A stretch of DNA of 64,000 nt, taken from positions 158,546-222,545 of the forward strand of contig CAWCTB010000051.1 of NCBI GenBank assembly GCA_963798275.1, given 5' to 3'. Position 1 is the first letter of the stretch. Each line of letters starts with the position of its first letter. The notes beneath the pieces were generated by a model, which made no database searches, had not been told where the DNA came from, and saw only the letters and a list, made by a program, of their open reading frames with translations. The DNA comes from CAWCTB01 sp963798275. Lineage in GTDB: Bacteria; Acidobacteriota; Terriglobia; Terriglobales; Acidobacteriaceae. Shown here piece by piece: positions 55,579 to 64,000 of the stretch. Both the position numbers and the translations under genes were made by a program.

Positions 55579-56216
55579 GGTCGCAGCGCGTCCGGCGCTT
55601 CGCGCATGCCGCTCAGGAGTATGTCGACAATCGAGTCGGCCGCGTGGGAAAGGGGGAAGTCATGTTCGCTAAGCACCCACGAGGTGACCATCTCGTCGAG
55701 TGCTCCGAAAAAACAGTTGGCCGCGATCTTTTCCGGCAGGCTCCTGCGGAACAGGCCGCGTTCCTGGCCGTCGCGAATCGCAGCTCGTACCAGGCTGAAG
55801 TATTCGATCATGTGCTCGTGCGAGAACTTAGACAGGAAGCGAGTGCTCTGCCGCAACTCCATTTGGAACACCTTGGCCAGATTCCGGTTGGCTCCCAGTG
55901 ATTGCAGGTGGAGAAAGGCGAGGCGGCGCAGGCGCTGCGCAGGATCGGTAATGGTCTCCAGCTCGGTCCGCGCGTGGCGCATGAAGGCGTCGAAAGCGGA
56001 ATTGATGGCGGTGGCGAGAATCTCGTCCTTGTTCTTGAAGTACAAGTAAACCGTTCCGTCGGCCACGTCGGCGCGATCGGCGATGTCAGAGACCCGGGAG
56101 ACGAAGTAGCCCTTCTCGGCGAAGACGGCAATGGCAGCGTCAAGGATGCGCTGGTACTTGTCGGCATTGCGAGCCGGCGTCGCGGGTTCGGGCGAAGTTG
56201 CTTCAGGCCTGGGCAC
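55575..56216 (-). CDS. fadR: TetR-family regulator, FadR type
   Basis: A 213-residue repressor. The N-terminal HTH (about 18-65) reads YQRILDAAIAVFAEKGYFVS and VADGTVYLYFKNKDEIL. The C-terminal ligand domain ends LSEHDFPLSHAADSIVDILLSGM, similar to Bacillus FadR (YsiA). In that family long-chain acyl-CoA releases the repressor from DNA. It is co-transcribed with fadD, and a near-consensus FadR operator lies 77 bases upstream of its start, which supports the assignment. Confidence 0.9.
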   Translation of the reverse strand: MPRPEATSPEPATPARNADKYQRILDAAIAVFAEKGYFVSRVSDIADRADVADGTVYLYFKNKDEILATAINSAFDAFMRHARTELETITDPAQRLRRLAFLHLQSLGANRNLAKVFQMELRQSTRFLSKFSHEHMIEYFSLVRAAIRDGQERGLFRRSLPEKIAANCFFGALDEMVTSWVLSEHDFPLSHAADSIVDILLSGMREAPDALRP

Positions 56217-56292
56217 TGGGAGCTGTCTCTGAACTGCGCGTTCAATCGCTGTGCAACGTATTAGGGCTTACTACTCGTCGGCGGAAGGCCAC

Positions 56293-56310
56293 CGAATGAA
56301 TACTCATTCA
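56293..56310. promoter_or_regulatory. FadR operator
   Basis: CGAATGAATACTCATTCA differs from the Bacillus FadR consensus TGAATGA-M-TA-N-TCATTCA only at the first base. It lies between the divergent fadR-fadD operon and the peroxiredoxin gene, 77 bases upstream of fadR. Confidence 0.85.
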
Positions 56311-56509
56311 CTTTAATTCCGCGATGGGAAATCCGCAATTCATTGCGGTATCAATCGGTTGGGGATGTCCCGAAATGGCCCTGGTAGTGGGTGAAATGAC
56401 GCAGGTTAGACTTTGCGTCGCGGGGACACAGCTGCGCAAACGTTGACGGTGTGTCACAATGACGCGCAGTCTTCTCAACCGGGGACGCACTTTCGACGAG
56501 GAGAGTTCC

Positions 56510-57058
56510 ATGAAACGAACATTGCTGGCGCTTCTGCTGGCGGGCAGCATTCTGCCCAGCGGATTTGCCGCCGATAAACCGAGCGACACCCCGCCTCCGA
56601 CAGTCAAAGTGGGCGATATGGCTCCTGACTTCACTTTGACCGATCAGAACGGCAACAAAGTTTCGCTGCACGACTACAAGGGGAAGAAGAACGTCGCGCT
56701 GGCGTTTTACATCTTCGCCTTCACCGGCGGTTGAACCAAACAGATGCAGAACTTCCAGCAAAACCTGGCGAAGCTGGAAGCTGCCGATACCCAGGTACTG
56801 GGTGTGAGCATGGACTCTTCGTTCTCGAACAAGGCGTGGGCGCAACAAATTGGGGTGACGTTTCCCCTGCTGAGCGATTGGGGCGGGGACGTAACCAAGG
56901 AATACGGACTGTACAACCCGAAGTACAAGGCGGCACGGCGGGTGGATTACCTGATCGACAAGAATGGGAAAGTGGTGGAGATGCAACTGGACAGCGACGC
57001 GATTGATCCGAGCAAGGTCGTGGAGGCCTGCCAGGCGCGGAAGTTGAACCGGCAATAG
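56510..57058 (+). CDS. Peroxiredoxin with in-frame TGA at the active site, probable selenoprotein
   Basis: A 182-residue exported AhpC/TSA-type peroxiredoxin. After a signal peptide (MKRTLLALLLAGSILPSGF) comes GDMAPDFTLTDQNGNKVSLH, then AFYIFAFTGG, then TGA at 56732-56734 (residue 75), then TKQMQNFQQNLAKLEAA in the same frame. The family reads TxxC here, so the TGA stands exactly at the peroxidatic Cys. A perfect 8-bp stem lies 17 bases downstream. Cys174 could be the resolving residue. GGAG lies 7 bases before the ATG. Read-through as selenocysteine is the preferred reading; a TGC-to-TGA base error is the alternative. Confidence 0.8.
56752..56780 (+). promoter_or_regulatory. Candidate bacterial SECIS hairpin
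   Basis: CTTCCAGC (56752-56759) pairs with GCTGGAAG (56773-56780) around a 13-base loop containing GG. It begins 18 bases after the TGA, within the distance range used by bacterial SECIS elements. SelB-binding features of the loop are not certain. Confidence 0.55.
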
Positions 57059-57181
57059 GCGGGGGATAGTGGATCGAGCTTCAGTTCGGCTATCCCACAT
57101 TTCGCTCAGAATGACAAACGACGGCGCGGCTCAAGCTGCGACTTCAAGGAGAAAGAGCTGGCTGATCAGGCACAACCATTC

Positions 57182-57829
57182 GTGGATGAGACGCCGGGGG
57201 AGGCTCCGGTACGCGGGTACTTGCATCGCGCCGGAAAGTCGCGTGGCGATTTTCTTGTGCTCACGCACGGGGCGAGCGGGAATTCGAACACACCGCTGCT
57301 GATGGCGCTGGCCGACGAGTTCGCCGGGGCTGGGGTGAATGTACTGCGCTGCGATCTTCCGTACCGGCAGCGCAAGCCGAATGGTCCGCCATCGCGCGGG
57401 GATGCGGAACGCGATCAAGCGGGGCTGGCGCGAGCCGTGGCGATGATGCGTGAGCATTTCAAGGGGCGTGCCTTTCTCGGCGGATCTTCTTATGGCGGGC
57501 GGCAGGCCAGTCTGCTGGTCGCAGCGGAGCCCGAGATTGTCGACGGACTGTTGTTGCTTTCGTATCCTCTGCATCCGCCGGGGAAGCCCGAGCAAATGCG
57601 GACGGCACACTTCTCGAAGCTGCAAACACCGGCACTGTTTATCAGCGGTACGCGGGATTCCTTCGCGACGATCCCGGAGCTGCAGCGCGCGATGCAGTCA
57701 ATTCCGGGGAGGAAGAAGCTGGTGGCGGTGGAAGGCGTGGCGCATGGGCTGAGTGACAAGAAGCGGGCGCCCACGGCGCCGAAGTTGGTGGTGAGTAATT
57801 TTCGGGAGTTCTTGGGGAGCAGTGAGTAG
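57182..57829 (+). CDS. Alpha/beta hydrolase, KANL3/Tex30-like
   Basis: A 215-residue soluble hydrolase. It has FLVLTHGASGNSNTPLL near the start (oxyanion region), the nucleophile elbow GGSSYGGRQASL, an acid in FISGTRDSFATIPEL and the catalytic His in VEGVAHGLS. This matches the KANL3/Tex30 dienelactone-hydrolase-like family, whose bacterial substrates are unknown. The start is GTG with no clear ribosome site. A partial repeat element (57072-57115) precedes it. Confidence 0.82.
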   Translation: MDETPGEAPVRGYLHRAGKSRGDFLVLTHGASGNSNTPLLMALADEFAGAGVNVLRCDLPYRQRKPNGPPSRGDAERDQAGLARAVAMMREHFKGRAFLGGSSYGGRQASLLVAAEPEIVDGLLLLSYPLHPPGKPEQMRTAHFSKLQTPALFISGTRDSFATIPELQRAMQSIPGRKKLVAVEGVAHGLSDKKRAPTAPKLVVSNFREFLGSSE

Positions 57830-57917
57830 TGGAGAGTGAGTAGACGAAGGGGCCGCGTGAAACCCTTTCCCATCTTCGGCCAGAGAGGGTGGCAGGCGGA
57901 ACGTTGGCGGCAGTATA

Positions 57918-58308
57918 GGGGTCCTTCGACTCCTTTCGGTCGCCCAGGCGACCTCACCCCGCTCCGGAGGACAAGTGGCAGGTCTTCACTTCGTTTGTGG
58001 AGACGCCGGTAGTACGAACTTCTTCCCATTCGCGTCGTAGGCGATTTTCTCGCGCGGGGTGGGATTGGGCGCGAAGATGTTGCGGCCGTCGACAGGCCAG
58101 GGGATCGACACTCTGGCAACGGCCGCGATGGTTGGGGTGAGATCGATCGATTGAACGTCGAGTTCTGAAATATTCGCGGCGGTGTTTCCCGACGAACCTT
58201 GTACTGGGGATGGTTGTCCCGGCGATTCTCGCGTCAACGGAGGGTTGGTGGCGGGCATAGAGGTCCCTCGATTCGTCGCTGCGCTCCTCGCTCGGGATGA
58301 CAATGGTT
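57918..58308. repeat. Dispersed repeat fragments around and inside the sulfatase gene
   Basis: Related segments occur at 57918-57945 (ATAGGGGTCCTTCGACTCC) and 58255-58308 (ATAGAGGTCCCTCGATTCG, then CGCTCGGGATGACAA). The right half of the latter also resembles 57098-57113 (CGCTCAGAATGACAA). The copy at 58255-58308 lies inside the sulfatase coding region. The 57938-57953 palindrome GGTCGCC-CA-GGCGACC belongs to the first copy. Confidence 0.55.
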
Positions 58309-59695
58309 GTTCTCCCGGCAACTTAATGAACAGCGGAATAGGCAGGATCATGCCCGCGTTGGCGTTGGTCAGCGTGCGCCCCGGGGCGTCGGGCAGCCAG
58401 CTCACGCCATGATCGGTGGTGACGACGATCAGCGCCGGGTCGTAGAGTCCGGCGACTCTCAGCCTGGCGACGAACTGCCCGAGCAGCAAATCGACGTACT
58501 GCACCTGGTTAAGGTAGTCGGAGCGTAATTGGCCGAGCGCGACTTCGTCGCCCGCGAGTCGCGCCTCGAACGAGTTGGGAACGGTCTCGTGCAAGCTGCC
58601 GTCGGGATTCAGCATGTAGGGCGCGTGAGGCAGCTCCAGGTGCATGTACTCGAACACAGGTCTGGCGTTCGCGGTGGCGGGATGGATCTCCCCGAGGAAT
58701 TGCCGGAAGCGCTGCTGCTCAGTTTCTAATGCTGCGGCCTGCACGCGAACGACAACGCTGGTCGGCGCCACCCGCCAGACGTAGAGCTCAAACGCCGACC
58801 GCAGGAGCCGGCCTGGCTTCTCGACCCGGGCGGCGTCGGGACAGTGATATTCCGGACGGGCGCAGAAGCGGGTGAAGGCCTCGTGGATGGTGATGTCGTA
58901 TTCGGGCGACAGCAGGCGAAACAGGTTGTTGGGGTACGCGGCAGCGGAGGCGTCATTGCCATGCGGGAAGTTGCCGGTGACGATGACGGGGACGGCACGG
59001 GTGGTGTACTCGGCGTTGGCTGTGGCGTTGGCGAACCAGGTGCCGTTGCGGGCGAGTTCGGCGAAGTTGGGGAATCGTGCTGCGTCGATGTGGCCGTCGG
59101 GATCGAGCAAGGCGAAGCGGGTGAATTCGTCGAACACAATAAGGAAGATCGGCGGCCGCTGCCCGGTTTCGGCTGCCACGGGCGTCTGCGCGAGCGCGGG
59201 CCCGTCCGGTTCTTCGGGGGCGACCATGTGCCAGGCGCGCCACAGGAACAGAGCAGGGAAGAGCACGATGAGCGGCGACACCACCAGCAGAAAGCGTTCG
59301 ACGACGGAGCGATAGCGAAAGATCAAGAAGGCGGCCAGCGCCAGCGGCAACACGATCAGCAGGGTGTTGTGCCGGAAGTGCAGGAAGGGCACAGCGAATC
59401 GTTTGTGCAACTCAAACAAAAAAGGTACGAACAGCAGCCACAACGCGAAGGAGAAAAAGGTGCCGGCGGTGGACGGCTTGACTCTGCGGATGAGTAGCCA
59501 CACCAGCGCCAACAGAAGTGCGGGCAGTAGCTCGAAGACCAGCACGAAGAGAAACAGGTCGGCGTGGGTGACGCGATTGAGCACGAGGAACTCAGGATTA
59601 CCAACGAGCGCCTGATAGAGCGATTGGGCGAAGGCGAAGGTATTCAGCGCGAGAAGAAGAAGGAGCACGCGCCGGAAGCTGTGAGGGTGATCCAT
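57986..59695 (-). CDS. Membrane sulfatase/alkaline-phosphatase-superfamily protein
   Basis: A 569-residue protein with an N-terminal membrane region of about five helices (residues 8-160) and a large extracytoplasmic domain. The metal/nucleophile segment is FLIVFDEFTRFALLDPDG (Asp, candidate Thr nucleophile), and VVTTDHGVSWLPDAPG carries the later metal ligands. This is the layout of LTA-synthase/phosphoethanolamine-transferase-like enzymes. A stretch of about 40 residues (SSRARSAATNRGTS onward) comes from a dispersed repeat. The gene follows the methyltransferase by 42 bases; a role in surface glycan or lipid modification is inferred. Confidence 0.82.
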   Translation of the reverse strand: MDHPHSFRRVLLLLLALNTFAFAQSLYQALVGNPEFLVLNRVTHADLFLFVLVFELLPALLLALVWLLIRRVKPSTAGTFFSFALWLLFVPFLFELHKRFAVPFLHFRHNTLLIVLPLALAAFLIFRYRSVVERFLLVVSPLIVLFPALFLWRAWHMVAPEEPDGPALAQTPVAAETGQRPPIFLIVFDEFTRFALLDPDGHIDAARFPNFAELARNGTWFANATANAEYTTRAVPVIVTGNFPHGNDASAAAYPNNLFRLLSPEYDITIHEAFTRFCARPEYHCPDAARVEKPGRLLRSAFELYVWRVAPTSVVVRVQAAALETEQQRFRQFLGEIHPATANARPVFEYMHLELPHAPYMLNPDGSLHETVPNSFEARLAGDEVALGQLRSDYLNQVQYVDLLLGQFVARLRVAGLYDPALIVVTTDHGVSWLPDAPGRTLTNANAGMILPIPLFIKLPGEQPLSSRARSAATNRGTSMPATNPPLTRESPGQPSPVQGSSGNTAANISELDVQSIDLTPTIAAVARVSIPWPVDGRNIFAPNPTPREKIAYDANGKKFVLPASPQTK

Positions 59696-59737
59696 CAGGG
59701 AAGCAGCAATTGCCTTCTTGTGGCGATCGCGGCGAGT

Positions 59738-61155
59738 CTAAGCATTCGACACGGCATGATACAGGAAGCGCGTTCCCCCATGGATCTCCGCCGCGTGCAC
59801 AACGCGGAAATGACGATGCAACGCGCCCTCGAAGGACTCGCGGTTGTAATCGGTGTAGGTGTCGTCCTTGTTGAGCAGCAGGCGGCGCACCATCGGGTCG
59901 TCTTTGCTGACGAACTCGACGATCAGTTCGCGGGTGACGGTGGAGAGCCATTGCAGGAGTGCCGGCACGGGCACGTTGGCGGCGATGACGAGATGATGGA
60001 CCAGGGCCAGAGCTAGCGTCAGATCGGGGTTTCCGCGATCGCTCAGGGAGGCGCGCTCCGTGCCTGCCCAGCCCTGCGCGGGCGAGGGATTGGCGACGTT
60101 GACCAGCAGGGGCAGAATGTTCGCAACTTTGCCCTCGCGCAACGTCCGGAACAGGCCGTCGACGGCTGCAACATCTGAATCCATGGCCACCACCGTCTGC
60201 GCGCTCTCGGCGGCGATGCGGCTGAAACGGCCATCGTTCGAGCCGAGGTCCCAAACTAACTCCAGAGGACGGCCAGCCATGGCATGGCGAACGAAATTTT
60301 CTTTCTGCTGCAGCGCTTCCTGCAGATAGTGGGTGCGCGAGTAATCTCCCCAGGTGGTGGAGTAGCGCGGAGCGGCCAGGCCTTCGATGAGGGTGCGCAG
60401 GCCCCGGACGTTGCGGCGAATCATGTCGCTAGTCATGCCGGCGGACTTGATCTGCTGGCGCACGCTGTGCTGCGTCGAGGAAAGCTTGCGCTGCAGGTAG
60501 GCCTGCGCGGTGACGTGGGTGAGGACGCCTTTACGCAGCCGGGTGGCGCCCTTCAACATTTGATCGAAGACCGCCGGGTCGATGCCTTCGAGATCGCTGC
60601 GCAGCCAAGGTTGAAAAGGAATGTGCTTGTAGGCCTCGAGCATGAGCGGGTACAGCATCATGCGGCAGAACTGGTTGTAGCCCGCCCAGGGCTCGCCTTC
60701 CGACAACGGAGAGAACGAGAGCAGATCGATAAAAACCGGCCGGGTTCCGCGAAACTGAACGTTATAAGCGGAGGCGTCCTTGAGGATCCAGCCGCGGCGT
60801 AGGCACCGTTCCATGATCTCGAGCTGCAGAAGCGCGGCGGCGCGCAGCATCTCGAAGGTCCACTCGAGGGATAGCTGACAAACGGAATGCGCTCATGTTC
60901 GACAACGACTGAGCCTCGCGGAACTACGCCCTCCAGTATCTCGGCAGCATGCGGCCTTTCCGAAGTCGACACCAGGAGTCCGGCGGCCTCCAGTTCGTCG
61001 GGCAATCCGGAAGAGGCGAACCGCTTCCAGAGCGGCACGGCAGCCGGGAGGACTACCCGGAAGACCCTCGCGCCATGGTGGAGTATGAAGCCGCCAGGAT
61101 CGCGGAAGGAACCCGAATCGCGCCGCACTTTCTGAGCGAACTGCAGCAGTTTCAT
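59738..61155 (-). CDS. SAM-dependent methyltransferase, one frameshift
   Basis: A protein of about 470 residues starting MKLLQFAQKVRRDSGSF. The N-terminal part has RDPGGFILHHGARVFR; the middle has ILKDASAYNVQFRGTRPVFI, a segment reminiscent of phosphotransferase-like folds; and the C-terminal half has the SAM motif LVWDLGSNDGRFSRIA. It resembles large class I methyltransferases of nodulation/NoeA-like type. One indel near 60855-60875 joins the halves (IPFVSYP to the frame containing MLRAAALLQLEIMERC). The start overlaps the stop of the small gene upstream (ATGA). Confidence 0.8.
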
Positions 61156-61394
61156 TCGATCGAGGTGATGGCTTTGCTTGGATCCTTGGTATTGTGGGTA
61201 TTGTGGCCGGAGCCGGGCGCAGTGTCGGGAGATTGGGCTTCCGCCGGGCGGATGCCGAACAGGCGCTGAATCCGCTCCTTGAACAGCCGCAGGAGGACAT
61301 AGAGGCCTCCGACGCCGCCCAGAAGGAGTTGCAGGACCATGCTGCCGGATCCGGGATCAACGTAAAACGCCACCAGGGAAGTATAGAGATTCAA
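61152..61394 (-). CDS. Small membrane protein with YVDPGSGS motif
   Basis: An 80-residue protein with one strongly hydrophobic helix (VLQLLLGGVGGLYVLLRLF) after the motif FYVDPGSGSM, seen in many small proteins next to surface-polysaccharide genes. The TTG at 61394 has AGGAG five bases upstream and is preferred to an earlier TTG. The C-terminus is polar. It overlaps the methyltransferase start, so the small protein, methyltransferase and sulfatase genes form one operon. Confidence 0.75.
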   Translation of the reverse strand: MNLYTSLVAFYVDPGSGSMVLQLLLGGVGGLYVLLRLFKERIQRLFGIRPAEAQSPDTAPGSGHNTHNTKDPSKAITSIE

Positions 61395-61748
61395 GCGTGC
61401 TCCTAAAGTAAGTTGGCTCTCCCAAAGTGGGTGCAATGCCAGATTACCACTTGGAAAGGAAGCACATCAAAGCCCGACGAAATACGTAACCCAATCAAGC
61501 GACAAGAGTTGCGCACTGAACCAGGTATTGCAACAACGCGCGAGTCTGGGATGACAAGAATGCCGACCTCTGGTCTTCCATTCCAAGCCGCTTCAATTCT
61601 CAGCAAAGGATGATAGGAAATGATGTCCGCTGGCAGCTAAGGGCAGCCAGCGGAGAAATTTATAAGGAAGTTGTAAAGATCCGAGGATTCCGGCACGGTG
61701 GTTGTTATTCTGAACACCCCGCTCCCCGGGGTATGAAACCGATAATTC
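61395..61748. other. Divergent intergenic region with a hairpin
   Basis: No gene is supported. CCGCTGGC (61627-61634) pairs perfectly with GCCAGCGG (61646-61653), followed by AT-rich sequence (AAATTTATAAGG). It lies about 95 bases upstream of the permease and could be a regulatory stem or a terminator for nothing visible. Confidence 0.45.
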
Positions 61749-63995
61749 ATGTATCCGAGCCTGGAAAAACCGGCAGTAAAGGTATTCGTCGCCACCACGG
61801 TGATGCTGACGTGTTATCTCGTTCTGGCGGGCGGCGGCGATCGTGCTTTCGGACCTGGCCTCGTCCGCGTACTACGTGGGCGGCGACGCGGAGAAGGTCA
61901 TCGGCAAGAGCGCGCCCTGGTTCGTGCTGGCGGTAATGCTGTTTAGCTACGCGGTGCGAGCGATCTATATCGAAAGTCGAGCAGCATGTTCGTGCGCGGC
62001 GGCGTGTACCGGGTCGTCAAGGAGGCGATGGGCGGCATTCTGGCCAAGCTGTCGGTGTCGGCGCTGCTGTTCGACTACGTCCTGACCGGTCCGATCAGTG
62101 CGGTGTCTGCCGGGCAGTACTTCGGCGGGTTCCTGCTGGACATGTCGGTTCGGCGGGGTCACCCGTGCATTGGACTGGCGCCGAGGTCGAACTACCTCGC
62201 GGCGGGGTTCGGCGTGCTGGTCACGGTTTACTTCTGGTGGAAGAATATCCAGGGAATCCACGAGTCCAGCGACAAGGCGCTGCGCATCATGCAGATCACC
62301 ACGGTGATGGTGGGTGCTGCTCATCGTGTGGTGCCTGGTTACACTCATCCTGCATCCACAGCACCTGCCGCCTTGGCCAACGCGGGCGAACCTGAAGATG
62401 GACCATGAGTCGCCGGGCTGGCTGTATCACTCGTGGGCGGCGAACCTGACGTGGGTGCTCCTGCTGGTGGGTTTCGGGCATTCGGTGCTGGCCATGAGCG
62501 GCGAGGGAGTCGCTGGCCCAGGTCAATCGCGAGATCGAATCGCCGAAGCTGAAGAACCTGGAGAAGACCGGGCTGGTGATCTTCCTGTACAGCCTGTTGT
62601 TCACTTCGCTGGTATCGTTCTTCGCGGTCATGATCATTCCCGACAACGTCCGGCCGGATTATTTCGCCAACCTGATCAGCGGGCTGGCGATGAACGTGGT
62701 GGGCCCCCTTCACCCTGAAGCTGTTCTTTCAGGGATTTGTTGTGCTGGTGGGTGCGCTCATCCTGTCGGGGGCGGTGAATACCGCCATCGTCGGCGCCAA
62801 TGGCGTGCTGAACCGCATCAGTGAAGACGGCGTGCTGACGCCCTGGTTCCGGCATCCGCAGGCGCGCTACGGGACGACGCACCGGTTTATCAATCTGATC
62901 GCGGGACTGCAGATTTTCACCATCATTGCCAGCCGAGGTAATGTTTACCTGTTGGCGTCGCTTTACGCTTTCGGCGTGATTTGGAGCTTCGCCTTTAAGT
63001 CGCTGGCGGTACTGGTGCTGCGCTTTACCGAGCCGGAAAACCGGCAGTGGAAGGTTCCCGGCAACATTCATATCGGCAAGGTTGAGATACCGATTGGCCT
63101 GGGACTGATTTCCCTGCTGCTGTTTGCAACTGCCATCGTCAACCTTTTCACCAAGCAGTTGGCGACCATCTCGGGCATAGCGTTCAGCGGATTCCTGTTC
63201 CTGGTGTTCACCGTGACCGAACACATCAATAAGAAGACGGTCGCGGGCCAGCAGCATGAGCTGGAGCAATTCCGGGTGAATGCTCAGGAGGAGCTGACCG
63301 CGGAGGCAATGGAGGTGCGTCCAGGCGGCGTGCTGGTGGCGGTTCGGATCCCAGAAACCTGGCATATCTGCGCGACGTGCTGGTGCACACCGACACGGCG
63401 AAACAGGATGTGGTGGTGAGATGACGGCGCGGGTCTGACCACCGGGAACATTCCTTCAGCGGCAATACCCGGATGGACACCTCGGAGATATTCGAGCAGT
63501 ACGAAGAGGAACTGTTTACCGCGGTGGTGAATACCGCCGAAAAAGAGGGCAAACATGTGTCACTGCTGGTGGCCCCGACCAACGACGTCTTCGAGAGCAT
63601 CGTGGCAACCGCCCAGACGTTGAACGTCGTCGCGGGTGGTGTGTGGTTTGTCCCAAGCAGAGCTCTCGCCGGCGGAACAGGGTGGCTTACGGGGGATGCT
63701 TGGGAGCGGTTGCCGGAGCCCAAACCGCGCATGCGGCTGGAGGTAGTGGCGGCCGACGGACGAAAGTGGGCAGTACGTGGTCGGGGCCGCACGCGCCACG
63801 AATGCGCGCCCAGGACTTGAAGCTGATGCACGACATCTGGCTGAACGTCACGCGCGATCTGGATTACAGCCATCTCCACCACTATCACGGGGTATCGGTT
63901 GCGTTGCGTGAGTTGAACGACCGGTTAGATGGACAGGACGGGGAGACGCGCTCGCCGATCTGCGGGAAGAGATTGACCGGGACGACGACACGTAG
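61749..63995 (+). pseudogene. APC permease with C-terminal universal-stress-like region, many frameshifts
   Basis: The fragments read, in order: MYPSLEKPAVKVFVATTVML, LSDLASSAYYVGGDAEKVIG, FVRGGVYRVVKEAMGGILAK, FDYVLTGPISAVSAGQYFGG, FLYSLLFTSLVSFFAVMIIP, GALILSGAVNTAIVGANGVL, then a soluble part with HVSLLVAPTNDVFESIVATA and HDIWLNVTRDLDYSHLHHYH, ending at TAG 63993-63995. This is an amino-acid permease fused to a cytoplasmic universal-stress-type domain. At least seven frame changes occur (for example near 61840, 61980, 62150, 62320, 62560, 62720 and 63350), far more than elsewhere. It may be decayed, or the sequence is poor near the contig edge. Confidence 0.7.
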
Positions 63996-64000
63996 CGAAA

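Noticed and set aside
56510..56734. Peroxiredoxin as a simple pseudogene truncated at TGA
   Set aside because: The frame continues without disturbance for another 107 conserved residues and the TGA falls on the catalytic position, which is unlikely by chance.
1..64000. CRISPR arrays, rRNA and tRNA genes
   Set aside because: No regularly spaced direct repeats and no tRNA or rRNA signature sequences were noticed on either strand.

Overview
The window is a GC-rich (roughly 60% by eye), densely coded bacterial chromosome segment. Gene content points to a Gram-negative soil-type bacterium, most likely Acidobacteriota (Terriglobia/Koribacter-like). The basis is inference: a PEP-CTERM exported protein, many large signal-peptide proteins of unknown function, a two-domain aspartyl protease with TPRs, a REP-associated transposase with dispersed GC-rich palindromes, and a LigD-type polymerase. 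No rRNA, tRNA or CRISPR array was recognised.

Layout. 1-3.7 kb: end of a TPR protein, then an nfeD / stomatin / SPOR envelope group. 3.7-6.9 kb (minus): PilZ protein and PEP carboxylase (ppc). 7.0-8.5 kb: an IS110-type insertion sequence with 11-bp inverted ends. 8.6-11.4 kb (minus): PEP-CTERM protein with a clear terminator, and a large exported protein. 11.8-20.8 kb (plus): exported protein, LysR regulator with a T-N11-A dyad upstream, porin plus amino-acid permease, PP2C phosphatase plus Ser/Thr kinase. 20.8-22.3 kb (minus): an Amt-family transporter with an altered pore residue, translationally coupled to a tiny 59-aa membrane protein. 22.5-29.3 kb (plus): small membrane protein, proBA, N-acyl-D-amino-acid deacylase plus GntP permease, lactonase. 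29.3-35.1 kb (minus): phospholipase-like protein, glmU, yvcK, TPR protein, CYCYC-motif protein. 35.2-44.0 kb (plus): lepB, SnoaL-like protein, carA, a RAYT transposase between mirrored palindromes, carB, a BrnT toxin-antitoxin pair joined to a second copy of the carB 3' end, and a DapA-family lyase. 44.3-50.4 kb (minus): BNR/YCF48-like protein, aspartyl protease, two M16 peptidases. 50.7-52.2 kb (plus): LigD polymerase domain and a DUF3224-like protein. 52.4-56.2 kb (minus): MFS transporter, then fadD and a TetR-type FadR with a near-consensus FadR operator. 56.5-57.8 kb (plus): a peroxiredoxin with an in-frame TGA at the peroxidatic cysteine position (probable selenoprotein) and an alpha/beta hydrolase. 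58-61.4 kb (minus): sulfatase-like membrane protein, methyltransferase, small membrane protein. 61.7-64 kb: a badly frameshifted APC permease with a C-terminal universal-stress-like region.

At least a dozen genes are broken by single-base indels that leave both halves well conserved. This pattern suggests indel errors in the assembled sequence (typical of long-read or low-coverage data) more than real decay; such genes are given as single entries and the slip site is stated. The strongest discovery leads are the putative selenocysteine peroxiredoxin with an 8-bp hairpin downstream of the UGA, the toxin-antitoxin module bounded by duplicated carB ends, the RAYT flanked by mirrored palindromes, the FadR operator, and the Amt protein with Gln at the first pore-histidine site plus its coupled micro-protein.
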